Positions 1 to 10,341 of a DNA stretch of 64,000 bases are shown here, piece by piece. The notes under the pieces were generated by a model, which was not told where the DNA came from, did not search any database, and saw only the letters and a program-made list of their open reading frames with translations. The position numbers were made by a program, and so were the translations under genes. Location of the stretch: contig NZ_JAJLQY010000015.1 in the NCBI RefSeq assembly GCF_020991275.1, positions 1 through 64,000 of the forward strand, written 5' to 3'. Position 1 is the first letter of the stretch. The number at the start of each line of letters is the position of its first letter. The DNA comes from Actinocorallia sp. API 0066 (GTDB lineage: Bacteria > Actinomycetota > Actinomycetes > Streptosporangiales > Streptosporangiaceae).

Positions 1-162
1 GCCGATGGGTTGGTGCGGTTGTGGGATGTGGCTGGTCGTGTGCTGATCGGTGATCCTCTCACCGGCCACACCGACTGGGTCTGGTCGGTGGTGTTCAGTC
101 CGGATGGGAAGGTCCTGGCCTCCGGCAGCCACGACAAGTCGGTGCGGTTGTGGGTGTTTTGA
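1..162 (+). CDS. WD40 repeat protein, C-terminal end (partial)
   Basis: The reading frame is open from the first base and stops with TGA at 160-162, giving the last 53 residues of a longer protein. Two WD40-type blades are visible: a VRLWDVAGR segment followed by [17 protein letters not shown] and a final VRLW-V-F strand, the standard GH...WD spacing. In actinomycetes such repeats usually form the C-terminal propeller of large NTPase or kinase scaffold proteins. The N-terminal domain lies outside the window, so function cannot be assigned. Confidence 0.8.
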   Translation, partial: ADGLVRLWDVAGRVLIGDPLTGHTDWVWSVVFSPDGKVLASGSHDKSVRLWVF

Positions 163-348
163 TCGGGTGAAGGTGGTGGTCTGGCTTGGTGGCGCCTCGG
201 CGGGGTCGTTACGGGACACGAGCTGTTTGTCGCTGGAGGCTGCGGGGTGGTTGTTTGGTTGATGTGGTGATGTTGGTGGAGGGGTTGTGGGGTGGGGTTG
301 GCTGGGGGAGAGGGGCCGGGCGTTGGGGGGCTCGGCCCCTCGTGGGGG

Positions 349-2091
349 TTAGGTGGGGGTTAGGCGCCAGTGGGGGGTGGTGGACTGGTGGTGCCAGAAG
401 GTGGTGAAGCGGCCGTTTTGGGCTAGGAGGGTGTGGGCGGGGCCGTCTTCGGTGATTTTGCCGTCTTCTAGGAAGATGACGCGGTGGGCGTGGCGGATGC
501 TGGTGAGGCGGTGGGCGACGACGACTCGGGTGCGGGGGTGGGGGTCGGAGGTGAGGGTTTCGGCGATGAGGGACTCGTTTTCGGTGTCCAGGGCGCTGGT
601 GGCCTCGTCGACGAGGAGGATGGGGGCGGGTTTGAGGAGGGCGCGGGCGATGGCGACGCGTTGGCGTTCGCCGCCGGAAAGTGTGGTTCCGGCTTCGCCG
701 ACCTTGGTGTTTAGGGCTTCGGGGAAGCGGGAAGTGAGATCGTCGACGCGGGAAAGATGTGTGGCTTGGGCAAGAGCGGGTTCGGTGGCTTCGGGGTGGG
801 CGGTGCGGATGTTGTCGCGGAGGGTTCCGGTGAACAGGTACGGGTGTTGGAAGACGACGCTGGTCAGGGCGCGGCGGGCTTCCGGGGTGAGCGTGGCGGG
901 GTCGGTCCCGTTGATGAGGACGCGGCCGCTGTCCGGCTCGTGTAGGCCCGCGATCAGCGCCAGGATCGTGCTCTTACCCGAGCCCGAGGGGCCGACGATG
1001 GCGGTGGTGGTGCCGGGCTCCAGCGTGAAGCTCAGCCCGTCCAGGACGGGCTTCTCGTGGGGCGCGTAGCGGAAGGTGACGTTCTCGAACTCGATCCGGG
1101 GCGTGGCACCGGGGATGCCGGAAGGGAGGTCGGTGCCGTGGGGCACAACGGGGGCGGTCAGCACGGCGTTGACGCGGCGCAGCGTCGTCTGCACCGATTC
1201 GACGGCGGGGGAGAGCTCGCCGAGCGCCGTGAACGGTTCGAGGTAGCGCGCGACGACGACGATCAGCGCGACGGTCTCGGGCACCCCGAGGTCGCCGCGC
1301 ACCGCGAGCGCCGTCGCGGTGCCCGCGAGCAGCACCAGCGCGAGCTGGCTGGCGAGGCTGAACAGGAGTTGGCCGGGGATCTGCATGAGCAGCAGCCGCA
1401 TGGTCGCGCCGTGCTGGGCGGCCAGCGCGGCCCCGGCGTGGCTGCGGGCCGGCTCGACCCGGCGGGCCGCGCGCAGCGCCTGCTGGGTGCGGGCGAACTC
1501 CAGGATCCGCTCGGTGAACGCGCTGTTCGTCTCGGCCGCCACGGTGTCGGCGCGGCGGCTGATGCCGGTCGAGGCCCAGAACGCGCCGAGCAGCACCGGC
1601 ACCCCGGCCAGCGCGGCCAGCCCGAGCGGCGCCGAGACGGGCAGCAGCGCCAGCGCGATCCCGATCGGCAGCAGCGTCGCGCCGATCAGCGGGGTCAGCA
1701 GGTTGACGACGAGCCCGACGATCTCGGGCCCGGTCGCCGCGATCGCCTGCCGGGCCGTCGCGGTGTTCTCGGCGGTGAACCAGGTGAGCCGCACCCTTGT
1801 GAGCCGCTCAGCGACGTCCCGCTGGGTGCTGTCGAGCAGCCCAAAACCGAGGTCGAAGCCGAGCCGCGCGGTCACCGCGTCCACCGCCCAGCCCGCCGCG
1901 GTGACGGCGGTGAGCGCGCCGACCCACGGCCACGCGCCGCCCGGGTCGTCCCCGAACAGCGCCGAGACCAGCGGCACGAGCAGCACCACGCCGACGGCGC
2001 GCAGCACCACGCCGACGACGGCGAGCACCGTGTAGCGGACGACGTCGCCGCGCCGGTCGTGGGGGAAGAGACGGAGCAGGGTACGGATCAT
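349..2091 (-). CDS. irtB: IrtB-like ABC exporter-fold half transporter (TMD-NBD)
   Basis: A 580-residue half transporter. The N-terminal ~310 residues hold about six hydrophobic helices. The ATPase follows with Walker [10 protein letters not shown] (about 367-375), signature LSGGERQR (471-478) and Walker [13 protein letters not shown] (491-502). The ATG at 2091 overlaps the stop of the upstream gene as ATGA, so it is translationally coupled to the siderophore-interacting/ABC fusion. In mycobacteria IrtA and IrtB form a heterodimer that, despite exporter fold, imports ferric mycobactin or carboxymycobactin; the fused partner here makes the same role likely. A longer frame with an upstream ATG exists, but the overlap favours this start. 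Confidence 0.85.
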   Translation of the reverse strand: MIRTLLRLFPHDRRGDVVRYTVLAVVGVVLRAVGVVLLVPLVSALFGDDPGGAWPWVGALTAVTAAGWAVDAVTARLGFDLGFGLLDSTQRDVAERLTRVRLTWFTAENTATARQAIAATGPEIVGLVVNLLTPLIGATLLPIGIALALLPVSAPLGLAALAGVPVLLGAFWASTGISRRADTVAAETNSAFTERILEFARTQQALRAARRVEPARSHAGAALAAQHGATMRLLLMQIPGQLLFSLASQLALVLLAGTATALAVRGDLGVPETVALIVVVARYLEPFTALGELSPAVESVQTTLRRVNAVLTAPVVPHGTDLPSGIPGATPRIEFENVTFRYAPHEKPVLDGLSFTLEPGTTTAIVGPSGSGKSTILALIAGLHEPDSGRVLINGTDPATLTPEARRALTSVVFQHPYLFTGTLRDNIRTAHPEATEPALAQATHLSRVDDLTSRFPEALNTKVGEAGTTLSGGERQRVAIARALLKPAPILLVDEATSALDTENESLIAETLTSDPHPRTRVVVAHRLTSIRHAHRVIFLEDGKITEDGPAHTLLAQNGRFTTFWHHQSTTPHWRLTPT

Positions 2092-5000
2092 CGGACGGCC
2101 TCCTCGGCCCTTGACACGCCGGAGCTCCCCGCGTCCCACAGCCGGCGGTACCGGCCGTCAGCGGCGAGCAGGTCTTCGTGGGTGCCGGTCTCGGCGATCC
2201 GGCCGTGGTCGAGCACGACGATCCGGTCGGCGCCCGCCACGGTGCGGAGCCGGTGCGCGATGACGAGCACGGTCCGGCCCGCCGCGAGCCGGGTCAGCGC
2301 CTGCTGGACGAGGTACTCCGACTCGGGGTCGGCGAACGCCGTCGCCTCGTCGAGGACGAGTACCGGGGTGTCGGCGAGGATCGCGCGGGCGATGGTGAGG
2401 CGCTGGCGCTCCCCGCCGGAGAGCTGCGCGTTCGGGCCGAGCACGGTGTTGTAACCGTCCGGCAGCCGTGTGACGCGCTCGTGGATCTGCGCCTCCCTGG
2501 CCGCCTCCTCGACCCGCTCGATCGGCGCGTCCGGGACGGCGAGCGCGATGTTCTCCCGGATCGTCCCGTGCACGAGCTGGGCGTCCTGGAGCACAAACCC
2601 GACACGGGCGTACAGCTCGTCGAAGGTGAGGTCGCGCAGGTCCCGGCCGTCCACCCGGATCGCGCCGGAGTCCACGTCATGGAACCGGGCGAGCAGCGCC
2701 GCCAATGTCGACTTGCCCGACCCGGACGGCCCGACCAACGCCGTCACGGTCCCCGGCGCAAGCCGCAACGACACGTCCTGGATGACGGGCACCCCAGGCC
2801 GGTACCCGAACCCGACCCCCACGAACTCCACCTCACCGACGGCCCCCGATCCACCGGAAGCCGCCCAGGAGCCCGAGGCCGCGTCGTGGGCGTCGGTCGC
2901 GACCGCACGGCTCAGCGTCGGCCCGTCCGGGACGGTGAGGTGGGGTTCGTCGAGGGTTACCTGGATGCGGCGGGCGGCGAGGAGGCCGTCGCGGAGGCCG
3001 CTGAGGCCGTAGCCGATGCCGAGGAGGCGGGCGCCGAAGGCGGTGCCCAGGAGGAGGAACGGGAGGAGGTCGACCGGGTCCATCCGGCCGGAGGCGACGA
3101 GGGGGGTGCCGAGCACGGCGATCAGCCACAGGAACGTCGCGGGCCGGGTGGCCAGGTCCATGACGGTCTTCTTGCCGATGAACGGGCGCTGCCAGCCGTT
3201 GAGGAAGGCCAGGTACTCCGTGAGGCTGCGCCGGAACGCAGACGCGGCCGCCCCGCCGAACACGCGGATGACGGGCTGGCCCTCCAGGTAGGCGGCGGCC
3301 TCGCCGTTCATCCGCTCGGCCCAACGCTGGGCCTGTGCCGTCTTTGTCCCAGATTGGATGATCATGATGTACATCGTGATGATGTAGACGAGGACGGGGA
3401 CGAGCAGCGCCAGCGCCAGCCGCCAGTCCACCCAGAACAGGTAGACCAGCACCGCGATCGGCGCGACGACGGCCGCCGCCGCGTCCGGCACGGCGTGCGT
3501 GACGAGGTAGTGCAGCGACAGCGTGTCGTCCTGCACGAGCTGTTTGACCGAGCCGGAGCCGCGCGCGGTGAACCAGCCGAGCGGCAGCCGCGCCAACTTC
3601 GCCAGCAGCCGCTCCCGCAGCGCCCGCGCGAACCTCGCGTCCACCGAGTGCAGCCACAACAGCAGCAGCGAGCCGAGCAGCGTCCCCGCCCCGAGCAGCC
3701 CGAGCGCCGCGATGCCGACCGGCCACACCTCGTCGCGGCCCGCCCCGTCCAGCAGCCGCCGCGCCAACTCCACAAGCAACAGGAACGGCGCGAGCTGCAA
3801 CAACGTCACCAGCGCCTGCAACCCCGCAGCCACCATCAACGTTCGCCGCAACGGCCCGAGCAACCGCCCCGCCGCCTGCACCCGCCACGTCCCCACCGTG
3901 GCCCCTGCCCCCGAGCCCCCGGCCCGAGCCGCCCGGTCCCGTGACGGCACAGCCGCCCCGCCCAAGGACGCCTCCGCGCCATGGCCCGCTCCGCCCGACG
4001 CCGCCTCGGCGGCGTCCGAGCCCCCGGCCCGAGGCGACGCGTCAAGTGCCCCGTCCGCCCCCTCGACGGCCCCGGCTGGCGCCGTCCGGTCCTGTGACGG
4101 CACGGCAGCCCCGCCCGACACCGCCCCCGCGCCACGGGCGGTGGCGCCTGACGACGCCTCCGCGTCGTCGGCGGCTCCGGCCTGTCGTGGTTCGGCTGCC
4201 GTGTTCGGTGCCGACGCGGTCTCGTCGGGTGCCTCGGGGGTCGTCGTCGATGTGGCGCCTGAGGGTGCCTTTGTGGGTTCGGTATCGGGGTGTGCGGCGT
4301 CTGGTGCTGGTGGTGGCGCGGTGGTGGGGGGCGCCTCTGTGGGTTGCTCGGCGTCGGGTGGGGTGGGGGTTCGGGTGGTGCCCATGGATTTGGACTGGTT
4401 CCAGTAGGCGCGGCCGTAGATTTCGGACTTGGGGAAGCCGAACTCCTTGCGTAGGCGGGTTCGGAGCAGTTTGAAGGTTTCGGCTTCGGTGGCGGCCCAG
4501 GCGAACCAGTCCGACCAGTCGCGGGGCTCGACGGCGTCGGGGAGGGAGGCGGCGGTCCGGCGCGGGACGCGGTGCAGGTGGAGGCGCGGGTGGGTGGCGA
4601 GCGGGATCTCCAGCTCGGACGGGTGCTGGTGTTCGAGGTACAGCTCGACCGGGACGTCCGAGGGAAGCGCCCCCAGCAGCCCGTTGAGCGCCGGGATCGA
4701 GGCGGCGTCGCCGAACAGGAGGAAACCGGCGGGCAGCTCCTCGGGCACCGCGAACGGCGTCGAGCCGAACGACATCACCCCGACCTTCGCGCCCGGCGCG
4801 ACGTCCTTCGCCCACCGGGTCGCCGGGCCGGGCGGGTCGTGCAGCGCGAAGTCCACCGCGAACCGGCCGCTCTCCGGGTCGGCCTCGGTGAGGGTGTAGC
4901 CGCGTTGGAACTCGGCGTCCGAGCCGTCCGGGTCGGGGAACCACATGCGGATCCACGCGGTCGGGCCTACGTCGGCGTCCTCAAAAAGCGTGGGCGAGGC

Positions 5001-5111
5001 CATCCTGACGCGCAGGAAGTGCGGCGCGCGCAGCTCCGTCTCCAGCACCGTCGCCTCGTGGTCGCGCGCGCCGAAGCCGCGCATGACCGCGCCCTGGAAT
5101 CCTCGGGCCAT
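2088..5111 (-). CDS. irtA: IrtA-like siderophore-interacting protein fused to ABC half transporter
   Basis: A 1007-residue fusion. Residues 1-245 are a siderophore-interacting (ferric reductase-like) domain with FAD-binding motif RGYT (70-73) and the family ending YGRAYW. A Pro/Ala/Thr/Gly-rich linker spans about 245-425 and includes two copies of a GGAAVPS-x-DR segment. A six-helix transmembrane domain and an ATPase with [17 protein letters not shown] and [10 protein letters not shown] follow. The start is the ATG at 5111, which shares a base with the TetR stop (TGATG) and sits 6 nt after GGGAG; an ATG at 5117 lies too close to that ribosome site. The same architecture in mycobacterial IrtA reduces and imports ferric siderophore. 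The linker makes this protein longer than mycobacterial IrtA. Confidence 0.88.
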   Translation of the reverse strand: MARGFQGAVMRGFGARDHEATVLETELRAPHFLRVRMASPTLFEDADVGPTAWIRMWFPDPDGSDAEFQRGYTLTEADPESGRFAVDFALHDPPGPATRWAKDVAPGAKVGVMSFGSTPFAVPEELPAGFLLFGDAASIPALNGLLGALPSDVPVELYLEHQHPSELEIPLATHPRLHLHRVPRRTAASLPDAVEPRDWSDWFAWAATEAETFKLLRTRLRKEFGFPKSEIYGRAYWNQSKSMGTTRTPTPPDAEQPTEAPPTTAPPPAPDAAHPDTEPTKAPSGATSTTTPEAPDETASAPNTAAEPRQAGAADDAEASSGATARGAGAVSGGAAVPSQDRTAPAGAVEGADGALDASPRAGGSDAAEAASGGAGHGAEASLGGAAVPSRDRAARAGGSGAGATVGTWRVQAAGRLLGPLRRTLMVAAGLQALVTLLQLAPFLLLVELARRLLDGAGRDEVWPVGIAALGLLGAGTLLGSLLLLWLHSVDARFARALRERLLAKLARLPLGWFTARGSGSVKQLVQDDTLSLHYLVTHAVPDAAAAVVAPIAVLVYLFWVDWRLALALLVPVLVYIITMYIMIIQSGTKTAQAQRWAERMNGEAAAYLEGQPVIRVFGGAAASAFRRSLTEYLAFLNGWQRPFIGKKTVMDLATRPATFLWLIAVLGTPLVASGRMDPVDLLPFLLLGTAFGARLLGIGYGLSGLRDGLLAARRIQVTLDEPHLTVPDGPTLSRAVATDAHDAASGSWAASGGSGAVGEVEFVGVGFGYRPGVPVIQDVSLRLAPGTVTALVGPSGSGKSTLAALLARFHDVDSGAIRVDGRDLRDLTFDELYARVGFVLQDAQLVHGTIRENIALAVPDAPIERVEEAAREAQIHERVTRLPDGYNTVLGPNAQLSGGERQRLTIARAILADTPVLVLDEATAFADPESEYLVQQALTRLAAGRTVLVIAHRLRTVAGADRIVVLDHGRIAETGTHEDLLAADGRYRRLWDAGSSGVSRAEEAVR

Positions 5112-5827
5112 CACCATCTCCCTTCGTAGGCGGAGAGGTCCGCCACGATCTCGTTCACGGGCCGTCCGGGTGGCGCCGCCGACACCAGGCCCCGGATCGA
5201 GGCCGCCAGGAGCAGCCGTACGTAGTCCTCCGTCGAGACCTGAGGCAGCCCGAGGTGGGCGGGGCCGAGACGGGTGTCGGCGAGGAGGCTCTCGACGGCG
5301 GAGTCGCGTTCCCGCGCGAACCCGTCGCCGCTTCTGGCCTCGGTGTCGTTCTCCTCGGACGCGGCGAGGCTGATGGTCAGTGTCGCGACCGAGCCGGCGA
5401 GCACGACGGCTACTTCCGGCGCGTACCCGCGGCGTTCCAGCGCGTCCACCTCGGCCGTCAGAAGCCGCCGACCGTGCTCTCCCCGTGGGAAGAGCACCTG
5501 GAAGTAGCGGGCGAGCCCTGGCCGGGCGAGAGCGAACGCGCGTAGCCGCAGCGCGAACGACAGCAGGTGCCGTTCGGTGTCCTCGGTGGGGTCGTCGGGC
5601 AGCGCCAGTTCGGCGAGCAGGCTTTCGCCGACGAGCCGTTCCAGCTCCCACCGGCCCTCGACGTGCCGGTACAGCGCCGCCGTGGAGACGCCCAGGCCCG
5701 TCGCGACGGCTTTGACGCTGAGCCGCCGCATGCCGAGTTCGCGGCCGACCCGGACGATCTCCTGGACCGTCACGATGCGCGCCCTGCCGCCGCGCCGCGC
5801 GGCGGCGTTCTTCTGTTCACGGTCCAT
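5111..5827 (-). CDS. TetR-family regulator of the irtAB-like operon
   Basis: A 238-residue protein with an N-terminal TetR helix-turn-helix ([36 protein letters not shown], about residues 20-55, interrupted here only by wording) and an all-helical C-terminal ligand domain. It is the first gene of the three-gene operon and its TGA overlaps the ATG of the fusion gene, so it probably regulates its own operon. GGGGGT precedes the ATG at 5827. Palindromic sites lie 18-46 bp upstream. The ligand is unknown; a siderophore or iron-linked signal is inference from the neighbours. Confidence 0.85.
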   Translation of the reverse strand: MDREQKNAAARRGGRARIVTVQEIVRVGRELGMRRLSVKAVATGLGVSTAALYRHVEGRWELERLVGESLLAELALPDDPTEDTERHLLSFALRLRAFALARPGLARYFQVLFPRGEHGRRLLTAEVDALERRGYAPEVAVVLAGSVATLTISLAASEENDTEARSGDGFARERDSAVESLLADTRLGPAHLGLPQVSTEDYVRLLLAASIRGLVSAAPPGRPVNEIVADLSAYEGRW

Positions 5828-5844
5828 CAGACCCCCAAAGTTGC

Positions 5845-5873
5845 ACCCTATAACTTAGGGTCGCCTAACCCCG
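5845..5873 (-). promoter_or_regulatory. Overlapping TetR-like operator and IdeR/DtxR iron-box-like site
   Basis: ACCCTA-TAACT-TAGGGT (5845-5861) is a perfect 6-bp inverted repeat and a plausible TetR operator. Overlapping it, 5855-5873 matches the actinobacterial iron-box consensus TTAGGTTAGGCTAACCTAA at 13 of 19 positions, including both TTAGG and CTAACC blocks. The sites lie just upstream of the TetR-irtA-irtB operon, which fits dual control by iron and by the local regulator. Binding is not shown. Confidence 0.55.
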
Positions 5874-5898
5874 GGGGTCAAGATCTACGCACGGCGCC

Positions 5899-7167
5899 TC
5901 AGCGAAGGGTGTGCACGGCGGCCGTCATCGCGTCGGTGATCCGGCTTACGTCGTCCTCGGTGCAGATGTAGGGCGGCATCGTGTAGATGAGGTCGCGGAA
6001 GGGTCGTAGCCAGACGCCCCTACGCAAGGCAGCCTCCTGGACGCGCTGCTGGTCGATCGGCACCGACGTCTCGATGACGCCGATCGCGCCCTTCACCCGG
6101 ACGTCGGCCACTCCGGGCAGGCCCCGGACGGGCGCGAGGCCGTCGGAGAGCACCTTCTCGATCGTCCGGACCTCGGTGCGCCAGTCGCGCTCCGCGAGCA
6201 GGTCCAGGGACGCGCAGGCGACGGCCGCGGCCAGCGGGTTGGCCATGAAGGTCGGGCCGTGCATGAGCGGCGCCTCGCCGGACGCGCTGATGCCCGCCGC
6301 GACCCGGTCCGTGCACAGGGTCGCGGCCATCGTCAGGTAGCCGCCGGTGAGGGCCTTGCCGACGCACATGATGTCGGGGGAGACGTCGGCGTGGTCGGCG
6401 CCCCAGAACTCGCCGGAGCGGCCGAAGCCGGTGGCGATCTCGTCCAGGATGAGGAGTAGGCCGTGGGCGTCAGCCAACTCGCGTAGGGCGCGCAGATGGG
6501 ACGGGTCGTAGAACCGCATCCCCCCGGCGCCCTGGACGACGGGTTCCACGATGATCCCCGCCAACTCGTGCGCGTGCGCCGCGACGAGACGGCCGAGTTC
6601 GTCAACGTAAGCAGGGTCGGGCCCTACGGGCGGAGCGGGCGCGAACACGTGCACGGGAAGCACGTCGCTGAACAGATGGTGCATGCCGTTCACCGGGTCG
6701 CAGACAGCCATGTCGCCGAAGGTGTCGCCGTGGTAGCCGCCGCGCACGGTGAGCAGCCGAGGCCGGTTGACGCCTTGCGCCCGCCAGAACTGGAGCGCCA
6801 TCTTGATGGCCACCTCGACGGCGACGGACCCGGAGTCGGCGAAGAACACCTTGGTGATCCCGGCCGGGGACAGCTCGACGAGGCGGCGGGCCAGTTCGAC
6901 GGCGGGCCGGTGGGTGAGCCCGCCGAACATGACGTGCGCCATCCGGCCGAGCTGGTCGGTGAGCGCCGCGTTCAGCCGGGGGTGCCCGTACCCGTGGATG
7001 GCGGCCCACCACGACGACATGCCGTCGATGAGCTCGCGGCCGTCCTCCAGGACCAGCCGGACGCCGTGCGCGGCGGCGACGGGGTGAAGGGGGACGGTCG
7101 AAGGCATCGGCGCGTAGGGGTGCCAGACGTGCTCGCGGTCGTAGGCGAGGAGTTCCTCGGGGCTCAT
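5899..7167 (-). CDS. bioA: Adenosylmethionine-8-amino-7-oxononanoate aminotransferase
   Basis: A 422-residue class III PLP aminotransferase that converts KAPA to DAPA in biotin synthesis, using S-adenosylmethionine as amino donor. Diagnostic BioA features are WHPY (15-18), [16 protein letters not shown] (48-63), [11 protein letters not shown] in the PLP phosphate loop, [11 protein letters not shown] (242-252) and the Schiff-base lysine in GKALTGGY (K271). Length matches the family. No bioF, bioD or bioB lies beside it; it is followed 71 bp downstream by the TetR gene on the same strand, but the operators between them suggest separate transcription. Confidence 0.95.
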   Translation of the reverse strand: MSPEELLAYDREHVWHPYAPMPSTVPLHPVAAAHGVRLVLEDGRELIDGMSSWWAAIHGYGHPRLNAALTDQLGRMAHVMFGGLTHRPAVELARRLVELSPAGITKVFFADSGSVAVEVAIKMALQFWRAQGVNRPRLLTVRGGYHGDTFGDMAVCDPVNGMHHLFSDVLPVHVFAPAPPVGPDPAYVDELGRLVAAHAHELAGIIVEPVVQGAGGMRFYDPSHLRALRELADAHGLLLILDEIATGFGRSGEFWGADHADVSPDIMCVGKALTGGYLTMAATLCTDRVAAGISASGEAPLMHGPTFMANPLAAAVACASLDLLAERDWRTEVRTIEKVLSDGLAPVRGLPGVADVRVKGAIGVIETSVPIDQQRVQEAALRRGVWLRPFRDLIYTMPPYICTEDDVSRITDAMTAAVHTLR

Positions 7168-7338
7168 GGACGTTCACGGTACTCGGGTGATTTGCGTTAC
7201 TCGCCGGTAGCTGAGCTGGGTCAGCAAGCGCTTATTTTCTGCACGTGAGCTGTCTCACCAGGGCAGGGGTGCTAAGTAGACACATTGTCAGCACTAACTT
7301 GATCGAGAAAGCTCTCCCGATCCTCCTCCGGAGTGACC

Positions 7339-7995
7339 ATGCGCACCGTGTCGACCGCACTCGCCGGGCTGACCTCCGCGGCACTCGTCATCGGGCTCGC
7401 CCAGCCCGTCTCGGCGGCCCCCGTCGTCCTCGACACCAACCGCAGCACCGTCGTCGTCGGCGACGGCGGAAGCGGCGTCTGGACCACCTTCACCGCGCGC
7501 GGCGGGGCCGTCGCCACCGCCCGCGCCGTCGACCTCTGGCTCACCGCCCCCGACGGCGAACGCGTCCTGGTCGACCTCGTCGTCAAGGGCGCCCCCGGCA
7601 TCTGGACCGGCGTCGCCGCCTTCAACCGCTTCGACGCCCCCGGCCAGTGGCGCGCGACCCTCAACGTCCGTGACGGCTCGGGCAAGCAGTCCACCGCCGG
7701 ACGGCTCGTGTTTCACGTGAAACGCAAGACCACGCTCTCGGCCGCGAACCCGAAGGGGCGCGGCGGCTCGGTCGGCGGCGTGCTGCGCAGGCTCGCCCCG
7801 GCGGGCGGCTACCAGCCGTACGGCGGCCAGAAGATCCACCTGTACCGCTGGACGGACGGCGCCTGGCGGCACGTCGCCACCACAACGACCGGCAAGCAGG
7901 GCAGGTACTCCTTCGCCGCCCGCCCCGGCAAGCTCCAACTCCGCTACGCGGGCACCGCCGTCAACGCCCCGGCCAGCCAGACCACCCAGCGCTGA
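7339..7995 (+). CDS. Secreted protein with calcium/Ig-like beta domain, function unknown
   Basis: A 218-residue protein with a clear Sec signal peptide: MRTVST, a hydrophobic core, and an Ala-x-Ala cleavage site before about residue 27. The mature part is beta-rich, with segments such as GVWTTFTARGG and GQWRATLNVRD resembling Ig-like carbohydrate- or calcium-binding modules, followed by a tail with YRWTDGAWRHVATTTT-type strands. The ATG at 7339 follows GGAG by 5 nt; an in-frame GTG at 7333 overlaps that site and is disfavoured. Neighbours are unrelated. Export is confident; activity is not assigned. Confidence 0.75.
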   Translation: MRTVSTALAGLTSAALVIGLAQPVSAAPVVLDTNRSTVVVGDGGSGVWTTFTARGGAVATARAVDLWLTAPDGERVLVDLVVKGAPGIWTGVAAFNRFDAPGQWRATLNVRDGSGKQSTAGRLVFHVKRKTTLSAANPKGRGGSVGGVLRRLAPAGGYQPYGGQKIHLYRWTDGAWRHVATTTTGKQGRYSFAARPGKLQLRYAGTAVNAPASQTTQR

Positions 7996-8006
7996 CGCCG
8001 TCGCCC

Positions 8007-8144
8007 CAGCCCGGAGGTCGGCCGCTCCCGACGAAGTCGGGCTCGTGAAGCGGCCGATCTCCGGGCCATTGAGCACAGCCCGGAGGTCGGCCGCTCCCGA
8101 CGAAGTCGGGCTCGTGAAGCGGCCGGTCTCCGGGCCATTGAGCA
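8007..8144. repeat. Two tandem 69-bp hairpin units between convergent genes
   Basis: Units 8007-8075 and 8076-8144 differ at one position. Each is a long interrupted palindrome: CCCGGAG and CGGCCGCT arms pair with AGCGGCCG and CTCCGGG arms around an inner CCCGAC-GAA-GTCGGG hairpin. They fill almost the whole gap between the stop of the secreted protein (7995) and the stop of the MFS gene (8150), so they may act as a two-way terminator, but exact duplication also fits a REP/MITE-like repeat. Confidence 0.75.
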
Positions 8145-8149
8145 CCGCT

Positions 8150-9379
8150 TCAGGGAGTTGGTGCGGGGTGGCGGCGTGCCAGCGCGCGGTACGTGATCGC
8201 GGCGGCCGCGTAAGCGACGACGAGGAAGGCGAGGACGGGCTCTGATCTGCCGTCCGGCGGCAGGGTGAACGCGCCGACACAGGCGGCGGCGACAAAGGTC
8301 GCGTTGAAGAACATGTCGTACGCGGCGAAGACCCGGCCCCGGAACGCGTCCTCGACGCTCTCCTGCAGGATCGTGTCCACGCACACCTTGATGCCCTGCG
8401 CGGCGACGCCCAGCGCGAACCCGCCCGCGACGTACAGCGGCTCGCGCAGCGGCACGGCGAGCCCCAGGAGCGCGACAGAGGCCGCGAGCAGCATCGCCGA
8501 GATCCACGCCTCCTTGCCGAACCGCCGGGCCGCCCACGGCGTGATCACGGCCCCCAGCAGGTATCCGGCGCCGGACACGAGGGTGATCACCGCGATCCCG
8601 TCAAAACCGGACGGGAAGTGGTGCCGGTACAGCAGCAGCGTCATGAGCAGCCAGATGCCGTAGAGGAACCGGTACGTCGCGATCGCCCCGAGCGCCAGCG
8701 CGGCCGGTTTGCGCCGCGCCAGGTGCCGCGCGCCCTCGACCATCCCGGTGACGACGTTCCTGACCGTCTCGCGCTGCCGTCCGTCCGGATCAGGGCCGAG
8801 CCCGTCCTTGGGCAGCGCCCGCGCGACAAAGGAGGCGACGACGTAAAGGACGGCCGCCATAAGGAAGGGCCCCGTGGTCCCGGCCTTCTGGACGGCGAAC
8901 CCCGCGCCCGCTCCGACGAACGCCGCCACCGTCCCGGAGGTCACCGAAACCGTGTTGGCCAGAAGCAGATCCCTCGCCTGGACGACGTGGGGCAGCGACG
9001 CCGAGAGCGCCGACAGGAAGAACCGGTTCACGCCCAGCACGACGAGCGCCGCCACCAGGTACACGTCACTGTCGTCCAGCGCGCTGATGAGCCAGGCCAT
9101 CCCGAGCACGCACACCGCCCGCACCAGCGGCGTGTAGACAAGGATCTGCCTACGCCGCCACCTGTCGATCAGCACCCCGGCGAACGGCCCGAGCACCGAG
9201 TACGGCAGCAGCATGACGGCGAACGCCACGGCCACCTTGCCCGCCGTCGCCTCGTTCTCCGGCGCCAGCACGTAGGCGGCCAACCCGACCTGCATCAGCC
9301 CGTCCGCGAACTGCGACGTCAGCCGGGTCCCGTACAGCCACCGAAACCCCCGCCCGCCCCACACGTCACCCCAGCTCAC
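8150..9379 (-). CDS. MFS transporter
   Basis: A 409-residue polytopic membrane protein with about 12 hydrophobic segments. The loop between helices 2 and 3 reads GVLIDRWRRRQILVYTP, the MFS motif A region (G-x-x-x-D-R-x-x-R-R). The N-terminal LYGTRLTSQFADGLMQVGL and the central basic loop (KPAALALGAIATYRF) resemble the MFS_3/enterobactin-exporter-like group. Substrate unknown. The gene is alone, convergent with the secreted-protein gene and tail-to-head with the XRE gene on the same strand. Confidence 0.85.
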   Translation of the reverse strand: MSWGDVWGGRGFRWLYGTRLTSQFADGLMQVGLAAYVLAPENEATAGKVAVAFAVMLLPYSVLGPFAGVLIDRWRRRQILVYTPLVRAVCVLGMAWLISALDDSDVYLVAALVVLGVNRFFLSALSASLPHVVQARDLLLANTVSVTSGTVAAFVGAGAGFAVQKAGTTGPFLMAAVLYVVASFVARALPKDGLGPDPDGRQRETVRNVVTGMVEGARHLARRKPAALALGAIATYRFLYGIWLLMTLLLYRHHFPSGFDGIAVITLVSGAGYLLGAVITPWAARRFGKEAWISAMLLAASVALLGLAVPLREPLYVAGGFALGVAAQGIKVCVDTILQESVEDAFRGRVFAAYDMFFNATFVAAACVGAFTLPPDGRSEPVLAFLVVAYAAAAITYRALARRHPAPTP

Positions 9380-9405
9380 CCGCCCACCCTACGCACCCGT
9401 CCGGG

Positions 9406-10239
9406 TCAGCGGTGGGTGAGGAGGGTAAGGGCGGCGGCGGAGGGCGAGTCGGCGGGGGCGGTGTGGGTGAGGAGGCGTTGGGTCGGGGCGGACGGAAGGT
9501 GGAGGAGGGTGAAGTCGAGATCGAGCGGGCCGACCTCGGGGTGGTGGAGGTGTTTGGTGCCGTGGGCGCAGAGGCGGACGGCGTGGGCGGCCCACAGGGC
9601 GGCGAACTCGGCGGAGCGGACGGACAGGTCGCCCACCAGGGCGGCGAGGCCGGGGTCGTCAGGATGGCCCGCCGCGACGTAGCGCAGGGACGCGACGGCC
9701 AACGCCGCCTCGGCGCGCCAGTCGCGGTGCAGGTCCCTGGTGTGCGCGTCGAGGAAGAGGAGGCGGACGAGGTTAGGCCGATCATCCGGACGCCCAGGAG
9801 AGTCGAAGTCCAGATGCCCCGCAAGGAGACGGTGTCCAAGCCGGTTCCAGGCGAGCACGTCGTTACGGAGCCCGACAAGCAGCGCGGGAACCTCCGGCAT
9901 GGACTCCAGCAGCCGCACCGCCGCAGGGTCGGCGACCTCCGCGACGGGCGGCGCGGCCCGTCCCGCCGGACGCGCCCTGGCCAGCGTGAACAGGTGCGCC
10001 CGCTCGTCGTCGGCGAGGCGCAGCGCGCGGGCCAGCGCGTCGATCACCGCGTCCGACGCGTTCGCCGACTGGCCCTGCTCCAGCCGCGTGTAGTACGCGG
10101 CGGACACCCCGGCGAGCCGCGCCAGCTCCTCGCGGCGCAGCCCCGGCACCCGCCGCACGCCGTAGCTGCGCACGCCCGCGCTCTCCGGGGTGATCGCCGC
10201 CCGGCGCGCCTTGAGGAATCGGCCCAGTTCCGTCGTCAC
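9406..10239 (-). CDS. XRE-family regulator with MmyB-like ligand domain
   Basis: A 277-residue regulator. The N-terminal ~80 residues form the XRE helix-turn-helix typical of this group (YGVRRVPGLRREELARLAGVSAAYYTRLEQGQ, roughly residues 26-58, quoted in part). The C-terminal region has the MmyB-like PAS-type layout, including ESMPEVPALLVGLRNDVLAWN and a conserved HPEVGPLDLDFTLLHLPSAP stretch. It is divergently transcribed from the DHA2 exporter 102 bp away and probably controls it. MmyB-type regulators bind small hydrophobic ligands in known cases; ligand here unknown. Confidence 0.85.
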   Translation of the reverse strand: MTTELGRFLKARRAAITPESAGVRSYGVRRVPGLRREELARLAGVSAAYYTRLEQGQSANASDAVIDALARALRLADDERAHLFTLARARPAGRAAPPVAEVADPAAVRLLESMPEVPALLVGLRNDVLAWNRLGHRLLAGHLDFDSPGRPDDRPNLVRLLFLDAHTRDLHRDWRAEAALAVASLRYVAAGHPDDPGLAALVGDLSVRSAEFAALWAAHAVRLCAHGTKHLHHPEVGPLDLDFTLLHLPSAPTQRLLTHTAPADSPSAAALTLLTHR

Positions 10240-10341
10240 ACGCCAATGATGTCCGTTTTACCCGAGCGCTGCCTGACCCTGCGGAGGTCAGGCGGCACAG
10301 GGGGATGGCTGTTAGGCCAGGGCGCGCCCACGGTTGACGCC

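Noticed and set aside
1057-2454. Long plus-strand open frame over the ABC genes
   Set aside because: Shadow of irtB and irtA; composition is Arg/Gly/Glu-rich without any domain.
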